From JAHEEL01 sp963836085 (lineage in GTDB: Bacteria; Actinomycetota; Acidimicrobiia; Spongiisociales; UBA5794): a stretch of 64,000 bases of DNA. The number at the start of each line of letters is the position of its first letter. The first letter of the stretch is position 1. The notes below the pieces were generated by a model, which was given only the letters and a program-made list of their open reading frames with translations, had not been told where the DNA came from and did not search any database. The position numbers and the translations under genes were made by a program. Shown here one piece after another: positions 27,369 to 37,600 of the stretch. Where the stretch lies: contig CAWIHT010000012.1 of NCBI GenBank assembly GCA_963836085.1, forward strand, positions 124,001 through 188,000, given 5' to 3'.

Positions 27369-27439
27369 GCGGGTGTAGTTCAATGGCAGAACATCAGCTT
27401 CCCAAGCTGAATACGGGAGTTCGATTCTCCTCACCCGCT
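27369..27439 (+). tRNA. tRNA-Gly (CCC)
   Basis: The acceptor pair is GCGGGTG/CACCCGC, the anticodon stem TCAGC/GCTGA encloses TTCCCAA with anticodon CCC at 27401-27403, and the T arm is GGAG-TTCGATT-CTCC. The gene is 71 nt with U73; the 3' CCA is not encoded (CCG follows). It reads GGG codons. It sits 36 nt from a 48-bp palindrome. Confidence 0.95.
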
Positions 27440-27522
27440 CCGCGGGCTTCCGGTTGGTAGGGGATCCGACCGTCGGTATAGCCCTTCAGCGCAACGCACC
27501 CTGTCTCAGGAGCCACACCCTC

Positions 27523-28140
27523 ATGAACTCCTCCCTCATCACCGCCGTTGTGTTCGACCTGGGGGCCGTGCTTGTCGACTGGAACCCGGAGTACCTCTAC
27601 GCAAGGCTCATCCCCGACCCGGACGAGCGCCGCGTGTTTCTCGGCGAGGTCTGCACGCTCGAGTGGAACTACGCGATGGACGGTGGCCTGTCGGTCCGCG
27701 ATGAGGTGGCGAAGCTCGCCGCTGAACGGCCCGAGTACGCCGATCTCATCAACGCCTGGTGGGACAGGTGGCCAGAGATGCTCGGCGACGAGATTCCGGG
27801 GACGCGGGCAATCGCTGAACGTATCTCCGCATCCGGAATGCCGCTCTACGCCCTTACGAACTGGAGTTCCGAGACCTGGCCACTCGGCCTCGCACGATTC
27901 CCCTTCCTTGATGAGGTTTTCGACGGGATCGTCGTCTCCGGCGACGAAGGGGTTGCAAAGCCGGACCGGCGCCTCTTCGCCATCCTGAACAATCGATACG
28001 GTCTCGATCCGGCGACCACCGTATTCATCGACGACTCCCCCACAAACGTCGCCGCGGCCACTGTCCTGGGCTACCGAGCGCATGTCTTCACGAGCGCGGA
28101 CGATCTTGAAGCCTGGCTCAAGGACCTCAACGTCCTCTAG
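27523..28140 (+). CDS. HAD-family hydrolase (subfamily IA, YihX-like)
   Basis: The product is 205 residues from an ATG preceded by AGGAG. HAD motifs: VVFDLGAVLVDW (I), LYALTNWS (II), GVAKPDRRLF (III) and TVFIDDSPTNVAAA (IV). The single Asp followed by LGAVLVD is typical of the alpha-D-glucose-1-phosphate phosphatase/YihX branch rather than haloacid dehalogenases. Substrate is not determined. It is a complete enzyme by motif count. Confidence 0.85.
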   Translation: MNSSLITAVVFDLGAVLVDWNPEYLYARLIPDPDERRVFLGEVCTLEWNYAMDGGLSVRDEVAKLAAERPEYADLINAWWDRWPEMLGDEIPGTRAIAERISASGMPLYALTNWSSETWPLGLARFPFLDEVFDGIVVSGDEGVAKPDRRLFAILNNRYGLDPATTVFIDDSPTNVAAATVLGYRAHVFTSADDLEAWLKDLNVL

Positions 28141-28205
28141 GGCCGGCACGTTCGGCCTCTTCCGCCGGTCCGCCGCTCTTCGTGCCCGGTCTATCATCCG
28201 CGGCC

Positions 28206-28784
28206 ATGATCTTCTCCGACCGGACGATTCTCGAAGCCATCGACGCGGGCCGGGTCTCGATCGACCCGTTCGACCGCAACCTCGTTCAACCATCGAGCGT
28301 CGACGTTCGCTGTGACCACCGCTTCCGCGTCTTCGAGAACCATCGCTACCCGCTCATCGATCCGAAGGCTCTTCAGAACGACTTGACGAAGGAGGTCGTG
28401 GCCTCCGAGGACGCTCCGTTCATCCTCCACCCGGGCGAGTTCGTGCTCGGCACGACGCTCGAGACCATCCGCCTCGGCGATGATGTGGTTGCCCGTCTCG
28501 AAGGCAAGTCGTCCCTGGGACGACTTGGACTCCTCATTCACTCAACCGCCGGCTTCATCGACCCGGGGTTTCAGGGTCAGGTCACGCTGGAACTCTCGAA
28601 CGTAGCCAACCTCCCGATCGCGATCTATCCCGAGATGAAGATCGGCCAGATCAGCTTCTATCAGATGACGACCGCAGCCGACCATCCGTATGGCTCGGCG
28701 GAGCTGGGGTCGAAGTACCAAGGACAGCAAGGGCCGACGGCGAGTCGGATGCACCGCGACTTCAAGGGAGAATCCGATGGCTAG
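28206..28784 (+). CDS. dcd: dCTP deaminase (possibly bifunctional dCTP deaminase/dUTPase)
   Basis: This 192-residue trimeric dUTPase-fold enzyme has FILHPGEFVLGTTLETI, the core EGKSSLGRLGLLIHSTAGFI, DPGFQGQVTLELSNV and a C-terminal GSKYQGQQGPTAS lid. Actinobacterial members convert dCTP straight to dUMP. The HSTA form at the active site resembles the bifunctional mycobacterial enzyme, but this was not tested. The ATG is chosen over a start 24 nt upstream because the family begins at MIFSDRTI. The 3' end overlaps the next gene by 8 nt. Confidence 0.93.
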   Translation: MIFSDRTILEAIDAGRVSIDPFDRNLVQPSSVDVRCDHRFRVFENHRYPLIDPKALQNDLTKEVVASEDAPFILHPGEFVLGTTLETIRLGDDVVARLEGKSSLGRLGLLIHSTAGFIDPGFQGQVTLELSNVANLPIAIYPEMKIGQISFYQMTTAADHPYGSAELGSKYQGQQGPTASRMHRDFKGESDG

Positions 28785-29139
28785 GCCAGAGGTAGCACGG
28801 GTCGCGTCGATCATGCTCGACTGCAACGACCTCGACAACATGGTGGCATTCTGGGGTGCGATCCTCGACGTGAAGGTGAAGAACCGCTTCCCCAACTACG
28901 TCTGGATGACTCGCGTCTCACGCGGCGGACCGGCGCTCGCTTTCCAGCAGGTCTCGGAGAAGAAGGCCTCCAAGAACCGTCTCCATCTCGACCTCAGCAC
29001 GTCGGACCCCGAGTCGTTGGTTGCCCACGTCGAGGAACTCGGAGGCGAGCGCCTCGAGGATCATGAGATCGCGGGATTCCACTGGACCGTTTGCGCGGAT
29101 CCTGAGGGCAACGAATTCTGCATCACGAAGACCCACTGA
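28777..29139 (+). CDS. VOC-fold glyoxalase-like protein
   Basis: This 120-residue protein has AGGGAG just before the ATG and starts inside the end of dcd. It has the VOC pattern SIMLDCNDLDNMVAFWGAILD, NRLHLDLST and WTVCADPEGNEFCI. The NRLHLDL histidine and terminal glutamate-containing strand fit the actinobacterial glyoxalase-6-like group, which is mostly uncharacterised. Translational overlap with dcd suggests joint expression, not necessarily joint function. Confidence 0.8.
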   Translation: MARPEVARVASIMLDCNDLDNMVAFWGAILDVKVKNRFPNYVWMTRVSRGGPALAFQQVSEKKASKNRLHLDLSTSDPESLVAHVEELGGERLEDHEIAGFHWTVCADPEGNEFCITKTH

Positions 29140-29151
29140 CCTGACCGGTGA

Positions 29152-32100
29152 TCAGTCGGCGTCCGCGCCCCGCGCCTCTTTGGCTGTGCGTGCCACGAAG
29201 TACTTGGCCTGCGGATGATGGGCGATGAGCGCCGACGTCGTCTGCTCCGGCTGATACTGGTAGCCGGTCTGCTCACCCACCGTGACACCGATTCGGTCGG
29301 CGTCGAGGAGTTGGGCAACCCGCTCATTGTCCTCGAGGTCGGGACAGGCCGGGTAGCCCCACGAGTAGCGGCCGCCGCGGTACTTCTGACGGAACAGGCC
29401 CGAGATCGTTGGTCCATCCTCGTCGCCGAAGCCCCACTCCTCGCGAATCCTCCGATGCCAGAGTTCAGCGAGCGCCTCGGCCATCTCGACTCCGAGGCCA
29501 TGAAGGATCAAGTAGTCCTGGTATCGGTCGGCCCCGAACAGCGCCTCGGTCCGCCGTGACACCTCGCTCCCCATCGTCACGATGTGGAACGCCGCGTAGT
29601 CGCACTCGCCACTCTCGACCGGCCGGAAGAAGTCAGCGATACACAACCACGGTTCGGTCCGCTGCCGGGGGAACGCGAATCGGGTCTGCTCCTGTGTGCG
29701 GGTCTCGTCGGTCCACACGATGAGTTCGTCGCCGTCTCCGTTCACGGGATAGAAGCCGTAGACAACCTGCGGGTGAAGGAGGTCCTCGACGCGAGCCTTC
29801 TCGAGGCGCTCCCGCAGGAGCGGGCGGAGGCGCTGACGGAACTCGTCGTCGGTCTCGCCCTTCTCCGGACGGAACTGCCACTGGTTGCGGAACATCGCCG
29901 TCTCGTTGATGTACTCGGCGATCTCGTCGAGTCCGACGCCTTTGACGACGCGGCTGCCGAGGAAGGGAGGCTTGAAGATCGGGCCGTCGGTTGCGACGGA
30001 CGGCGCCCGTGCCGGCACCGCAACATCGACCTCGGCAACGGGCGTTGTCCCCCTTGGTTTGCCGACCGCGGGGGCTGCGGCGCCGGAGACGATCTCCTGC
30101 ATGGCGTCGAGCCCGGAGAACGCGTTCTTCCCGTAGTAGAGGGGCCCGGGGTACCGGCTTCTGAGGTCGTGTTCCACGTATGAGCGGGTGAGGGCGGCGC
30201 CTCCCAGGAGCACCGGAGCGTTGCCGAGGTCCCGACGGATCAACTCGTCGAGGTTGTCTCGCATCACGAGCGTGCTCTTCACAAGCAGGCCGCTCATCCC
30301 GATGGCATCGGCGCCCGTCCGTTCGTACGCCTCGATCAGTTCGTTGACGCCGATCTTGATGCCGAGATTGTGCACCTCGAAGCCGTTGTTCGACAGGATG
30401 ATGTCGACGAGGTTCTTCCCGATGTCGTGCACGTCACCGGCGACGGTCGCCAGCACGACGGAGCCCCGGGTCGCGACTTCGCTCCGCTCCATCATCGGTT
30501 CGAGGTAGGCGACCGATGCCTTCATCGTCTCGGCAGAGCGCAGCACGAACGGAAGCTGCATATCCCCCGACGCGAACAGGTCACCGACGACCTTCATCGC
30601 GCCGAGCAAGACATCGTTGACGAGACCGAGCGGCGTGTGCCCGGCGGCGATCCCTTCGTCGAGATCGGCTTCAAGATTGACGCGGTCGCCGTCGATGATC
30701 CGCTGCTCGAGGCGCCGCTCGATCGACCAACCGGCCCGCTCCTCATCCGTGGTTGTGTCCTCGACGGTGTCGGCCGAAACGGCGAGCAGAACCTCGAGCG
30801 GGTCGTAGTCGGCGGTTCGGCGATCGTAGATGAGGTCGAGGCACGCCTGCCGTAGTTCTTCGGGCATGTGGTGCAGCGGTTCGATCCGCCCGGCGTGCAT
30901 GATCGCCGCATCCAGACCCGCCTCCAGGCACTCGTACAGAAAGACCGAGTTGAGGGCCTTGCGTGCCACCGGATTGAGGCCGAAGGAGATATTCGAGATG
31001 CCGAGGATCGTGCTGCTGCCCGGGAACTCCGCCTTGATCCGCCGGATCGCCTCGATCGTGGCCATCGCGTCACCCCGGAGATCGTCGTCTCCGGTCGACA
31101 GCGGGAAGGTGAGGGCGTCGAAGATGAGGTCTTCGGATTCGAGTCCGTGTTCGTCGACGGCCAGATCGTGGATCCTGCGGGCCACCCGGAGCTTCCACTC
31201 GACATCACGCGCCTGCCCCTCTTCGTCGATCAGGAGGCACACAACGGCAGAACCGTGCTCCTTTGCCAGGCTGAGAACCCGGCCTGCGCGGGAGTCGGGA
31301 CCGCTTCCATCCTCCAGATTCAACGAGTTGAGCACCGATCGACCGCCGAGGCGTTCGAGACCGGCCCGCATCACGTCAGGTTCGGTCGAGTCGAGCACCA
31401 GCGGCACCGTGATCTCCGACGCGAACCGGGCCGCGATGGTCGCCATGTCGTCGGTTCCGTCCCGTCCGACGTAATCAACGCAGAGATCGACGAGATGGGC
31501 CGACTCGTTCACTTGGTCCTCGCCGATCGCAACGCACCGATCGATGTCGCCTGACAGCATGGCGTTTCGGAACGCCCGAGAGCCGTTGGCGTTTGTCCTC
31601 TCGCCCACGATCAGGAACGACGTGTCCTGGGCGATCGGCGTCGCGCTGTACAGCGACGAGACAGACGGAACATGGACGACGTTCCGCTCCGCCGGCTTCA
31701 GCGGTCTGCAGGTTGCGACGACTTCAGCAAGGTGTTCGGGCGTGGTCCCACAGCAGCCTCCGACCGCCTGCACCCCGTACTCGACGATGAACCGGGAGAG
31801 ATGGTCGGCCAGAGCGTGCGCCGTCAGGTCATATGACACCCTTCCGTCGACGATCGATGGCAGGCCCGCGTTCGGAATCACGGAGATCGGGAGGCGGGAT
31901 CGTTCGGAGAGGTAGCGGATCGGCCCGTACATCTCCTCGGGGCCGGTGGCGCAGTTGAGGCCGAACACATCAGGATGCAGCGCTTCGAGCGATGTGAGCG
32001 CTGCCCCAATCTCGGTGCCCGGCAGCATTCGGCCGGTCGTCTCGATGGTGACCTGCACCTGGATGGGGAGATCGACGCTTGCGGATCGCATGGCTCGCCG

Positions 32101-32625
32101 GGCGCCGTTGATCGCCGCCTTCGCTCCGAGGAGGTCATATTGCGTCTCGACGAGGATGAGGTCGACCCCGCCGTCGATGAGGCCGGCCGCCTCGATCTCG
32201 TAGGCATCGAGCAGTGCGCGGTAGGTGATCTGCCCGAGCGTGGCGAGTTTGGTGCCGGGACCCATCGATCCGGCCACGAACCGCCGCCGTCCGTCGGCCA
32301 GGCGGTACTCCTCCACGGTTCGCGAGGCGATCTCTGCAGCGGCAGCCGAAAGCTCGTAGGCACGGTCCGCGATGCCGTACTCGCCGAGCGGGATGCCGAA
32401 ACCACCAAAGCTGTTGGTCTCGATCGCGTCGACCCCGACATCGAGGAACGATCGATGGAGGCCCTCGACCACATCAGGGCGCGTGACGTTGAGCATTTCG
32501 GCACAGCCCTCGAGTTCAGCGCCGCCGAAGTCTTCGCTGCTCAGGTCCAAGCCGTGGAACCAGGTGCCGGCCCCGCCGTCGAACACGACGACGCCGCCGG
32601 CGAGCGCGTCCAGGTAGCCGTTCAT
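29152..32625 (-). CDS. metH: Cobalamin-dependent methionine synthase
   Basis: The product is 1157 residues with the full four-module layout. The homocysteine-binding domain has zinc cysteines in VGGCCGTTPEHL and an earlier GLNCATGP. The pterin domain has VGERTNANGSRAF. The cobalamin domain has DVHDIGKNLVDIILSNNGF with the axial His, and the reactivation domain has RYSWGYPACPDLEDN. It methylates homocysteine from methyltetrahydrofolate. The ATG at MNGYLDAL is chosen because homology begins there, although the frame stays open for 47 more codons. A 171-bp gap separates it from the divergent DUF1905 gene; no B12 box was seen in it. Confidence 0.96.
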   Translation of the reverse strand: MNGYLDALAGGVVVFDGGAGTWFHGLDLSSEDFGGAELEGCAEMLNVTRPDVVEGLHRSFLDVGVDAIETNSFGGFGIPLGEYGIADRAYELSAAAAEIASRTVEEYRLADGRRRFVAGSMGPGTKLATLGQITYRALLDAYEIEAAGLIDGGVDLILVETQYDLLGAKAAINGARRAMRSASVDLPIQVQVTIETTGRMLPGTEIGAALTSLEALHPDVFGLNCATGPEEMYGPIRYLSERSRLPISVIPNAGLPSIVDGRVSYDLTAHALADHLSRFIVEYGVQAVGGCCGTTPEHLAEVVATCRPLKPAERNVVHVPSVSSLYSATPIAQDTSFLIVGERTNANGSRAFRNAMLSGDIDRCVAIGEDQVNESAHLVDLCVDYVGRDGTDDMATIAARFASEITVPLVLDSTEPDVMRAGLERLGGRSVLNSLNLEDGSGPDSRAGRVLSLAKEHGSAVVCLLIDEEGQARDVEWKLRVARRIHDLAVDEHGLESEDLIFDALTFPLSTGDDDLRGDAMATIEAIRRIKAEFPGSSTILGISNISFGLNPVARKALNSVFLYECLEAGLDAAIMHAGRIEPLHHMPEELRQACLDLIYDRRTADYDPLEVLLAVSADTVEDTTTDEERAGWSIERRLEQRIIDGDRVNLEADLDEGIAAGHTPLGLVNDVLLGAMKVVGDLFASGDMQLPFVLRSAETMKASVAYLEPMMERSEVATRGSVVLATVAGDVHDIGKNLVDIILSNNGFEVHNLGIKIGVNELIEAYERTGADAIGMSGLLVKSTLVMRDNLDELIRRDLGNAPVLLGGAALTRSYVEHDLRSRYPGPLYYGKNAFSGLDAMQEIVSGAAAPAVGKPRGTTPVAEVDVAVPARAPSVATDGPIFKPPFLGSRVVKGVGLDEIAEYINETAMFRNQWQFRPEKGETDDEFRQRLRPLLRERLEKARVEDLLHPQVVYGFYPVNGDGDELIVWTDETRTQEQTRFAFPRQRTEPWLCIADFFRPVESGECDYAAFHIVTMGSEVSRRTEALFGADRYQDYLILHGLGVEMAEALAELWHRRIREEWGFGDEDGPTISGLFRQKYRGGRYSWGYPACPDLEDNERVAQLLDADRIGVTVGEQTGYQYQPEQTTSALIAHHPQAKYFVARTAKEARGADAD

Positions 32626-32796
32626 GTGCGCCGGCCGCCGGTTCGGGTATGCGGTTGTGTCGGTCGATCGGCTCGTTCCACGAGCGATCCTCCATCTCGG
32701 CTCGAGGCGCCCTGCACTGCAATGCGTGTGGGGGGTCCGGCCATGATATCCGGACGGTCCTGCCACGGGCCCATTCGGTGTCTAGGGTCGCGATTG

Positions 32797-33096
32797 ATGG
32801 ATGCAACCTTCACCTTCTCGAACCCGTTGTGGGAGTACGGCGGCGCGAATACATGGGTGTTCGTGACGCTGCCCGCCGGACTCTCCGACGAGATCGCCGA
32901 CCTGGTGCCGCAGCAGCCTGGCTTCGGCTCGGTGAGGGTCGCCGTACGGATAGGAGAGACCGAATGGTCAACATCGCTCTTCCCGGACAGCAAGCTGGGT
33001 TCCTACGTACTGCCGGTGAAACGAGCCGTCCGGGATCGGGAGCGCCTCTCGTTCGGCGACACTGTCGAGGTGCGCATCCGACTGGTCCTGGAGTAG
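32797..33096 (+). CDS. DUF1905-domain protein
   Basis: This 99-residue protein has FTFSNPLWEYGGANTWVFVTLP at the start, IGETEWSTSLFPDSK in the middle and YVLPVKRAVRDRERLSFGDTVEV at the end, the DUF1905 pattern. This is a small beta-rich fold of unknown function that is often next to or fused with YdeI/OmpD-associated domains. It is divergent from metH and convergent with the ABC cluster, 15 nt apart. Confidence 0.8.
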   Translation: MDATFTFSNPLWEYGGANTWVFVTLPAGLSDEIADLVPQQPGFGSVRVAVRIGETEWSTSLFPDSKLGSYVLPVKRAVRDRERLSFGDTVEVRIRLVLE

Positions 33097-33111
33097 GCGA
33101 GTCGGCGATGC

Positions 33112-33834
33112 CTACAGCGAGTGGCCGGTATCGAACGACGTCCCGTCGGTCAGCCAGAGGTTCAGTTCGTCGCGGCGAGGTCTGTGAAGGCGCCCCGACT
33201 CGACGAAGTAGGCCTGGTCTACGAAGGCGAGCGCTGCAGGATCGTGGGTCGCCATGACCACCGTGGTGCCTGCCTCCGCGATGCGTCTCAGCAAGCCGAG
33301 AATCGCGGCCCCGGTGGCCGTGTCCAACTCGCCGGTCGGCTCATCAGCAAGGACGTAGCCGGGTTTGTGGACGAGCGCACGGGCGATCGCCACCCGTTGC
33401 TGCTCACCACCGGACATCTCGTCCGGACGGTGTGCCGCCCGATCTTCCATCCCGACCGCTTCAAGCGCAGCGGTAACGGACTCCTTTGCCGGCTTCCCGG
33501 AGATTCCGAGCAGCCGGAGCGCAACATCCACGTTCTCGTACGCGGACAGCAGATTGAGGAGGCTGGCCGACTGGAACACGAAACCGAGCTTCGTCCTCCG
33601 GATCGCGGCCGCGTCGTGTTCGCTGATCCCGTCAACGCGCTCGCCTTCGATGAGCACCTCGCCCGAGTCAGGTCGCTGCAGAAGACCCATCATGTGGACC
33701 TGCGACGTCTTGCCGGAGCCGGACGGCCCGAACAGGGCGACGAAGGATCCCTGCTCCACGGCGAGGTCGACATCGATGGCACCGATCGCTCCATTGGAGT
33801 ATCGCTTCGACACGTTGCGTAGAACGAGGCTCAT
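33112..33834 (-). CDS. ABC transporter ATP-binding protein (LolD/MacB type), second ATPase
   Basis: This 240-residue ATPase has FGPSGSGKTSQVHMMG (Walker A), EMSGGEQQRVAIARAL (signature), YVLADEPTGELDTATG (Walker B plus the ELD loop) and MATHDPAA. The DEPTGELD form is typical of MacB/LolD ATPases that act on FtsX-type permeases. It overlaps the preceding ATPase gene by 4 nt and forms an operon with it and the giant permease. Confidence 0.9.
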   Translation of the reverse strand: MSLVLRNVSKRYSNGAIGAIDVDLAVEQGSFVALFGPSGSGKTSQVHMMGLLQRPDSGEVLIEGERVDGISEHDAAAIRRTKLGFVFQSASLLNLLSAYENVDVALRLLGISGKPAKESVTAALEAVGMEDRAAHRPDEMSGGEQQRVAIARALVHKPGYVLADEPTGELDTATGAAILGLLRRIAEAGTTVVMATHDPAALAFVDQAYFVESGRLHRPRRDELNLWLTDGTSFDTGHSL

Positions 33835-34667
33835 TCGGGTCGCTCCTCGGGTTGCAGCAGGATGCCGTCGTCGACGAGTCTTACTCGCACGTGGTCGCCG
33901 ATCCCCGACTCGATCAGCATGTCTCTCGGTAGCTGCACCATGCCTCGTTGGTCGATGGCGACGAGTTCCTCCTGACCGCGACGGCCCTGGGTTGCGATCC
34001 GTCCGTCTGCGATCCTCACCATCCGATCGGTCCGCACTGCAAGCGCGACGTCGTGGGTAACCACGAGAACGCTCAGGCCTCCCTGATGCGACAACCCGCG
34101 CAGGAGTTCGTAGATCTCGAGGCTGGTCTCGGTGTCGAGTTCGCCGGTTGGCTCATCTGCAAGGAGCACTTTCGGGCCGAGGGCGAGCGCTACGCAGAGC
34201 GCCAACCGCTGCTGCTCACCGCCGGAGAGCGTACCGACCTTGGCATACGCCTGGTTGCGGAGGCCAACGGCATCGAGGAGCGCCAGTGCTCGCTTCTTGC
34301 GCTTTCGGGACCCCACCCCGGCGAGCAGCATCGGGAGCTCGACGTTGGCTCGCACCTTCAGGTAGGGGATCAGGTTCCTGGTGAAGTCCTGCCATACGAA
34401 GCCGACATCCCTGCGGTAGTACTGGGTCAGTTCCTTCGATGTCACATCGGAAAGGTCCTTGTCTGCGACGACCACCCGGCCGGCGGACGGACGCTCGAAC
34501 CCTGCCAGGATCGTAAGGAGCGTCGACTTGCCGGAACCGGACGATCCGACGATCGAAACGAACTCCCCTTCACCCATCACGAAGTCGAGTCCTTGGAGGG
34601 CAACCACTTCGAGGTTCCCCTGCTTGTGGATCTTGATCAGGTTGCTCGCCTGAATGACAGGTGCCAT
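33831..34667 (-). CDS. ABC transporter ATP-binding protein with C-terminal AbrB-like domain
   Basis: The product is 278 residues. Residues 1-225 are a MacB/LolD ATPase: VGSSGSGKSTLLTIL, TLSGGEQQRLALCVAL, LLADEPTGELDTETS, VVTHDVALA. Residues 236-272 (VAIDQRGMVQLPRDMLIESG, then IGDHVRVRLVDDGILL) match the SpoVT/AbrB swapped-hairpin pattern, in which a D-x-R-G-x-[VI]-x-[LI]-P strand leads into a helix. That module usually binds DNA or dimerises; its presence on a transporter ATPase is unusual. The start overlaps the permease stop by one base. Confidence 0.88.
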   Translation of the reverse strand: MAPVIQASNLIKIHKQGNLEVVALQGLDFVMGEGEFVSIVGSSGSGKSTLLTILAGFERPSAGRVVVADKDLSDVTSKELTQYYRRDVGFVWQDFTRNLIPYLKVRANVELPMLLAGVGSRKRKKRALALLDAVGLRNQAYAKVGTLSGGEQQRLALCVALALGPKVLLADEPTGELDTETSLEIYELLRGLSHQGGLSVLVVTHDVALAVRTDRMVRIADGRIATQGRRGQEELVAIDQRGMVQLPRDMLIESGIGDHVRVRLVDDGILLQPEERPE

Positions 34668-37600
34668 CAGCGATCCACCTCCCTCAGGACCTCGCTCATC
34701 TTCCCCGCTGAGACCCGTCGGGTCGCCCAGACGACCGAGAAGATCAGCATCACACCGACGATCGCGGAGAAGATGGTGAGGCTGAGTGCGGGGATCTCGA
34801 TAAGGATCGGCGGCACGATCTCCTCGGCCGTCTCGCCGAGTTGCAGGAACGGCAGCATGACGACCACGAGGCCGATCCCGCCAAGGATTCCGATCACGGC
34901 CCCGAGTCCAACAACCACGAGCTGCTCCACAGCGAAGGTGGTTGCTACACCACGCCTACCGAATCCGAGGGCTCGGAGCACGCCCATCTCTTTCGCTCGA
35001 CGGGCGACGGCGAGCAGTACGTAGCCGGTGACGCCCGCAAGGGCGAGCACGACGGCCACGGCGGCACCGACGAAGAGGATCGCGACCAGGCCGACCTGCA
35101 CCGGACGGCTGGTGAATGAGGCTGCGACCCGCGGGATCGTGAAGATGGCCTCTGGTTCTTCGCCAATCTGCGCGGTGATGCGACGGACGGTGGTGTCCAC
35201 GTTGCCGGTCTTCATCCAGAATTCTTGCGGTGCCTGCGCTCGCGACACACTCCCCGTGCGACTCCAGGTTGCGGCGCCGTTGATCCAGGCGTTGACCGCA
35301 TCGAGATCGACCACCATTGCTCCCTGCCTTCGCCGATCCGTCATCGTCGGAACGAGGTCGACGAACCCGACCAGGGTCCCGTTCACCAGATACGAGCCAA
35401 TGGAATAGGCCGACCGGTCGCCGACGTTCAAGCTCGCAATAGCGGCGGCCTCATGATCGAGCAGGACGTAGATGTCGTCGGGGATACGCCGTAGTTGGGG
35501 GACGGTGTTGGTAGAGCGCGTCCGCGTGGGGACCGTCCACTGCGACACCTCTCCGGTCCGATACAACGGAGAGGTGCGCACGTCGTCCACCGTCGGCTCC
35601 TCGGCCCCTTCGGGTACCGCGGCGTACCTCGCTTCCGCTGCGAGATCCGCTGGGCGGTCGGTTCTCACCACGAGATCATTGATGGCAGTCATCTCGGAGA
35701 GATCGAGTGGGATGGACTCACCATCCACCACCTCGACGATGTCGGTCATGAGGACCGAGTTCCCATCCACGGCCAAGCCACCGACGGCAGACCGCTCGAT
35801 CCATAGTGCGTGGACCGACAGCGGCGGTTCGGGCGGCGACGCAACGTCGTTCTTGCCGGTGGAGAGGTCGATGGTGACCGTCGTCCAGGCGTCCGAGGTG
35901 ATGTCGGTATCGGATTCCATGGTCCACAACCGCGATTTGGCGTCGATCACCTTGGCGTATAGGCGATAGTCATTGTCGCTCGGCTCGAGTACTGCCTCCT
36001 CGGCGAGACTGATCGGCACCACAACGGCGTCGACCTGCAAGTCGGTTGCTCCCGGTGCGAGTTCGATGCCAACGTCGGGCGGCTGACCGTCGGGACGGAG
36101 AAGCGAGAAGATCTCGTCTGGCGTCGCGGCTCCGAAGTCGGGACGCCACGTCACCACTTCTGAGAACGAGGCCGGACGAACCGCCAGTACCTCGGCCCGG
36201 CGACCGCTCTGACGGGGGGCACCGTCGGTGCGGAGGACCGGTGACCCGATCGACCCCTCTGGAGTGTCGAGGTAGCCGGCCTCGTCCGCCACTACCCGCA
36301 CGTCGGTCCCGGCTTCGTAGGCTGCCCGGTCGACGAACGACTGCTCTACGGTCGCGGCATAGGTGAGAGCGAAGGTGCCGAGGCCGGTCGTCAGCCAGAC
36401 GAGGAGGGCGAGACGACCGTAGGGGATGGGATTGCGGCTCAGATGCCATCCGGGCAACGCGAGGGCCATCGACCGCGAGCGCGTCATCAACGAACCAACA
36501 GCTTTGAGGAGCAGCGGAAACACACGCAACAGGATCAGTGCACCGCTGAAGAGCAGCAGGACCGGGAACACGATGGCGAGGGGGTCGAGGGTGACCTCGT
36601 CGCCCGTTGTGTTCACGAATCCGCGCTGGCTGAGTTGGATGAGGACCACGAGTGACAGGGCGATGGCAAACAGATCCAGGTTGTAGCGCTGCCACACCGA
36701 CTTGGTCCCGGGTCGGGCGGCGAGGGCTCGGAGTTCGAGCACGCCGCGCCGTGCGAACGGGAGAATCGCCACACCCATGGCGAGGAACGTGATCACGGCA
36801 CCGGCAAGGAGCCATCCGCCGACCGAGTCGACCTGGGTCACGTCCAGCGGTTCTCCGCCCGTAAGGTCGGAGAGCGGGGGTATTCGGCCGGTCAGGCGAA
36901 CCAGGAATCGGGCAACGAACGGAGCCATCACCGCCGCGGCGGCTGCAACGAGCATGGATTGGCCGAGGTGGATACCGACCGTCTGCCACTTCGACGCACC
37001 GCGACTCTTCAACAGCGAAAGGTCCGAACCCTCGCGTTCAACCGTCATCGCCGAGGTGTAGACCAGGAAGTAGATCGCCCCACCGACGACCAGAGCCAGC
37101 ATCGCCAGGATCGGCCCGCCAACAACCACTGATCGCGTCGAGAACTCGTCGAGGAGGAGGGGGAGGAACGTGTTGGTCGGGATCGACCCACCGGCCTGTT
37201 TGGCGACCTGCGCTTTGAACTGGCTGATTCGGCTCTCGATCTCATCGAGGTCCTCGAGCGTCACCGTCTCGATGTCGAGGGGCATCCGCCAGCGTTGCGT
37301 CACGGTTGGAGCATCGAGGCCGCGTGCAGTGCGGCCCCAAGGATCGCCTCCCACCTCACCCGGGCCGGAACCGGCAATCGGAAGCGTTCCAGTCCACGTG
37401 TCGAAGGTCGACTGATCGAGATAGAGCATCATCTCGGGATCGTCGATGCCCCAGATCGTCGCGTCGGGGTCCGCAGGCGCAACGATGCCTGCGACTTCCA
37501 CGTACTCGAAGATGCTCGGGAGACCGCTGAACGGGCGAATGAAGAACGTGTCTCCGACGCCGAGACCGGTCAGTTCGGAGACCCTCTCGCCAATTGCCAG

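Noticed and set aside
27369..27439. tRNA-Gly as an integration site with attachment repeats
   Set aside because: No direct repeat of the tRNA 3' end was found in the window, and no integrase gene is present.
32626..32766. 47-codon upstream extension of metH
   Set aside because: Basic, unstructured sequence before MNGYLDAL where family homology begins; no ribosome-binding site supports it.
32626..32796. Possible cobalamin or SAM riboswitch ahead of metH
   Set aside because: The B12 box core (GCCACTG) and recognisable SAM-riboswitch cores are absent. Only small hairpins (GCTCGT-GGA-ACGAGC; TCCGG...CCGGA) are visible.
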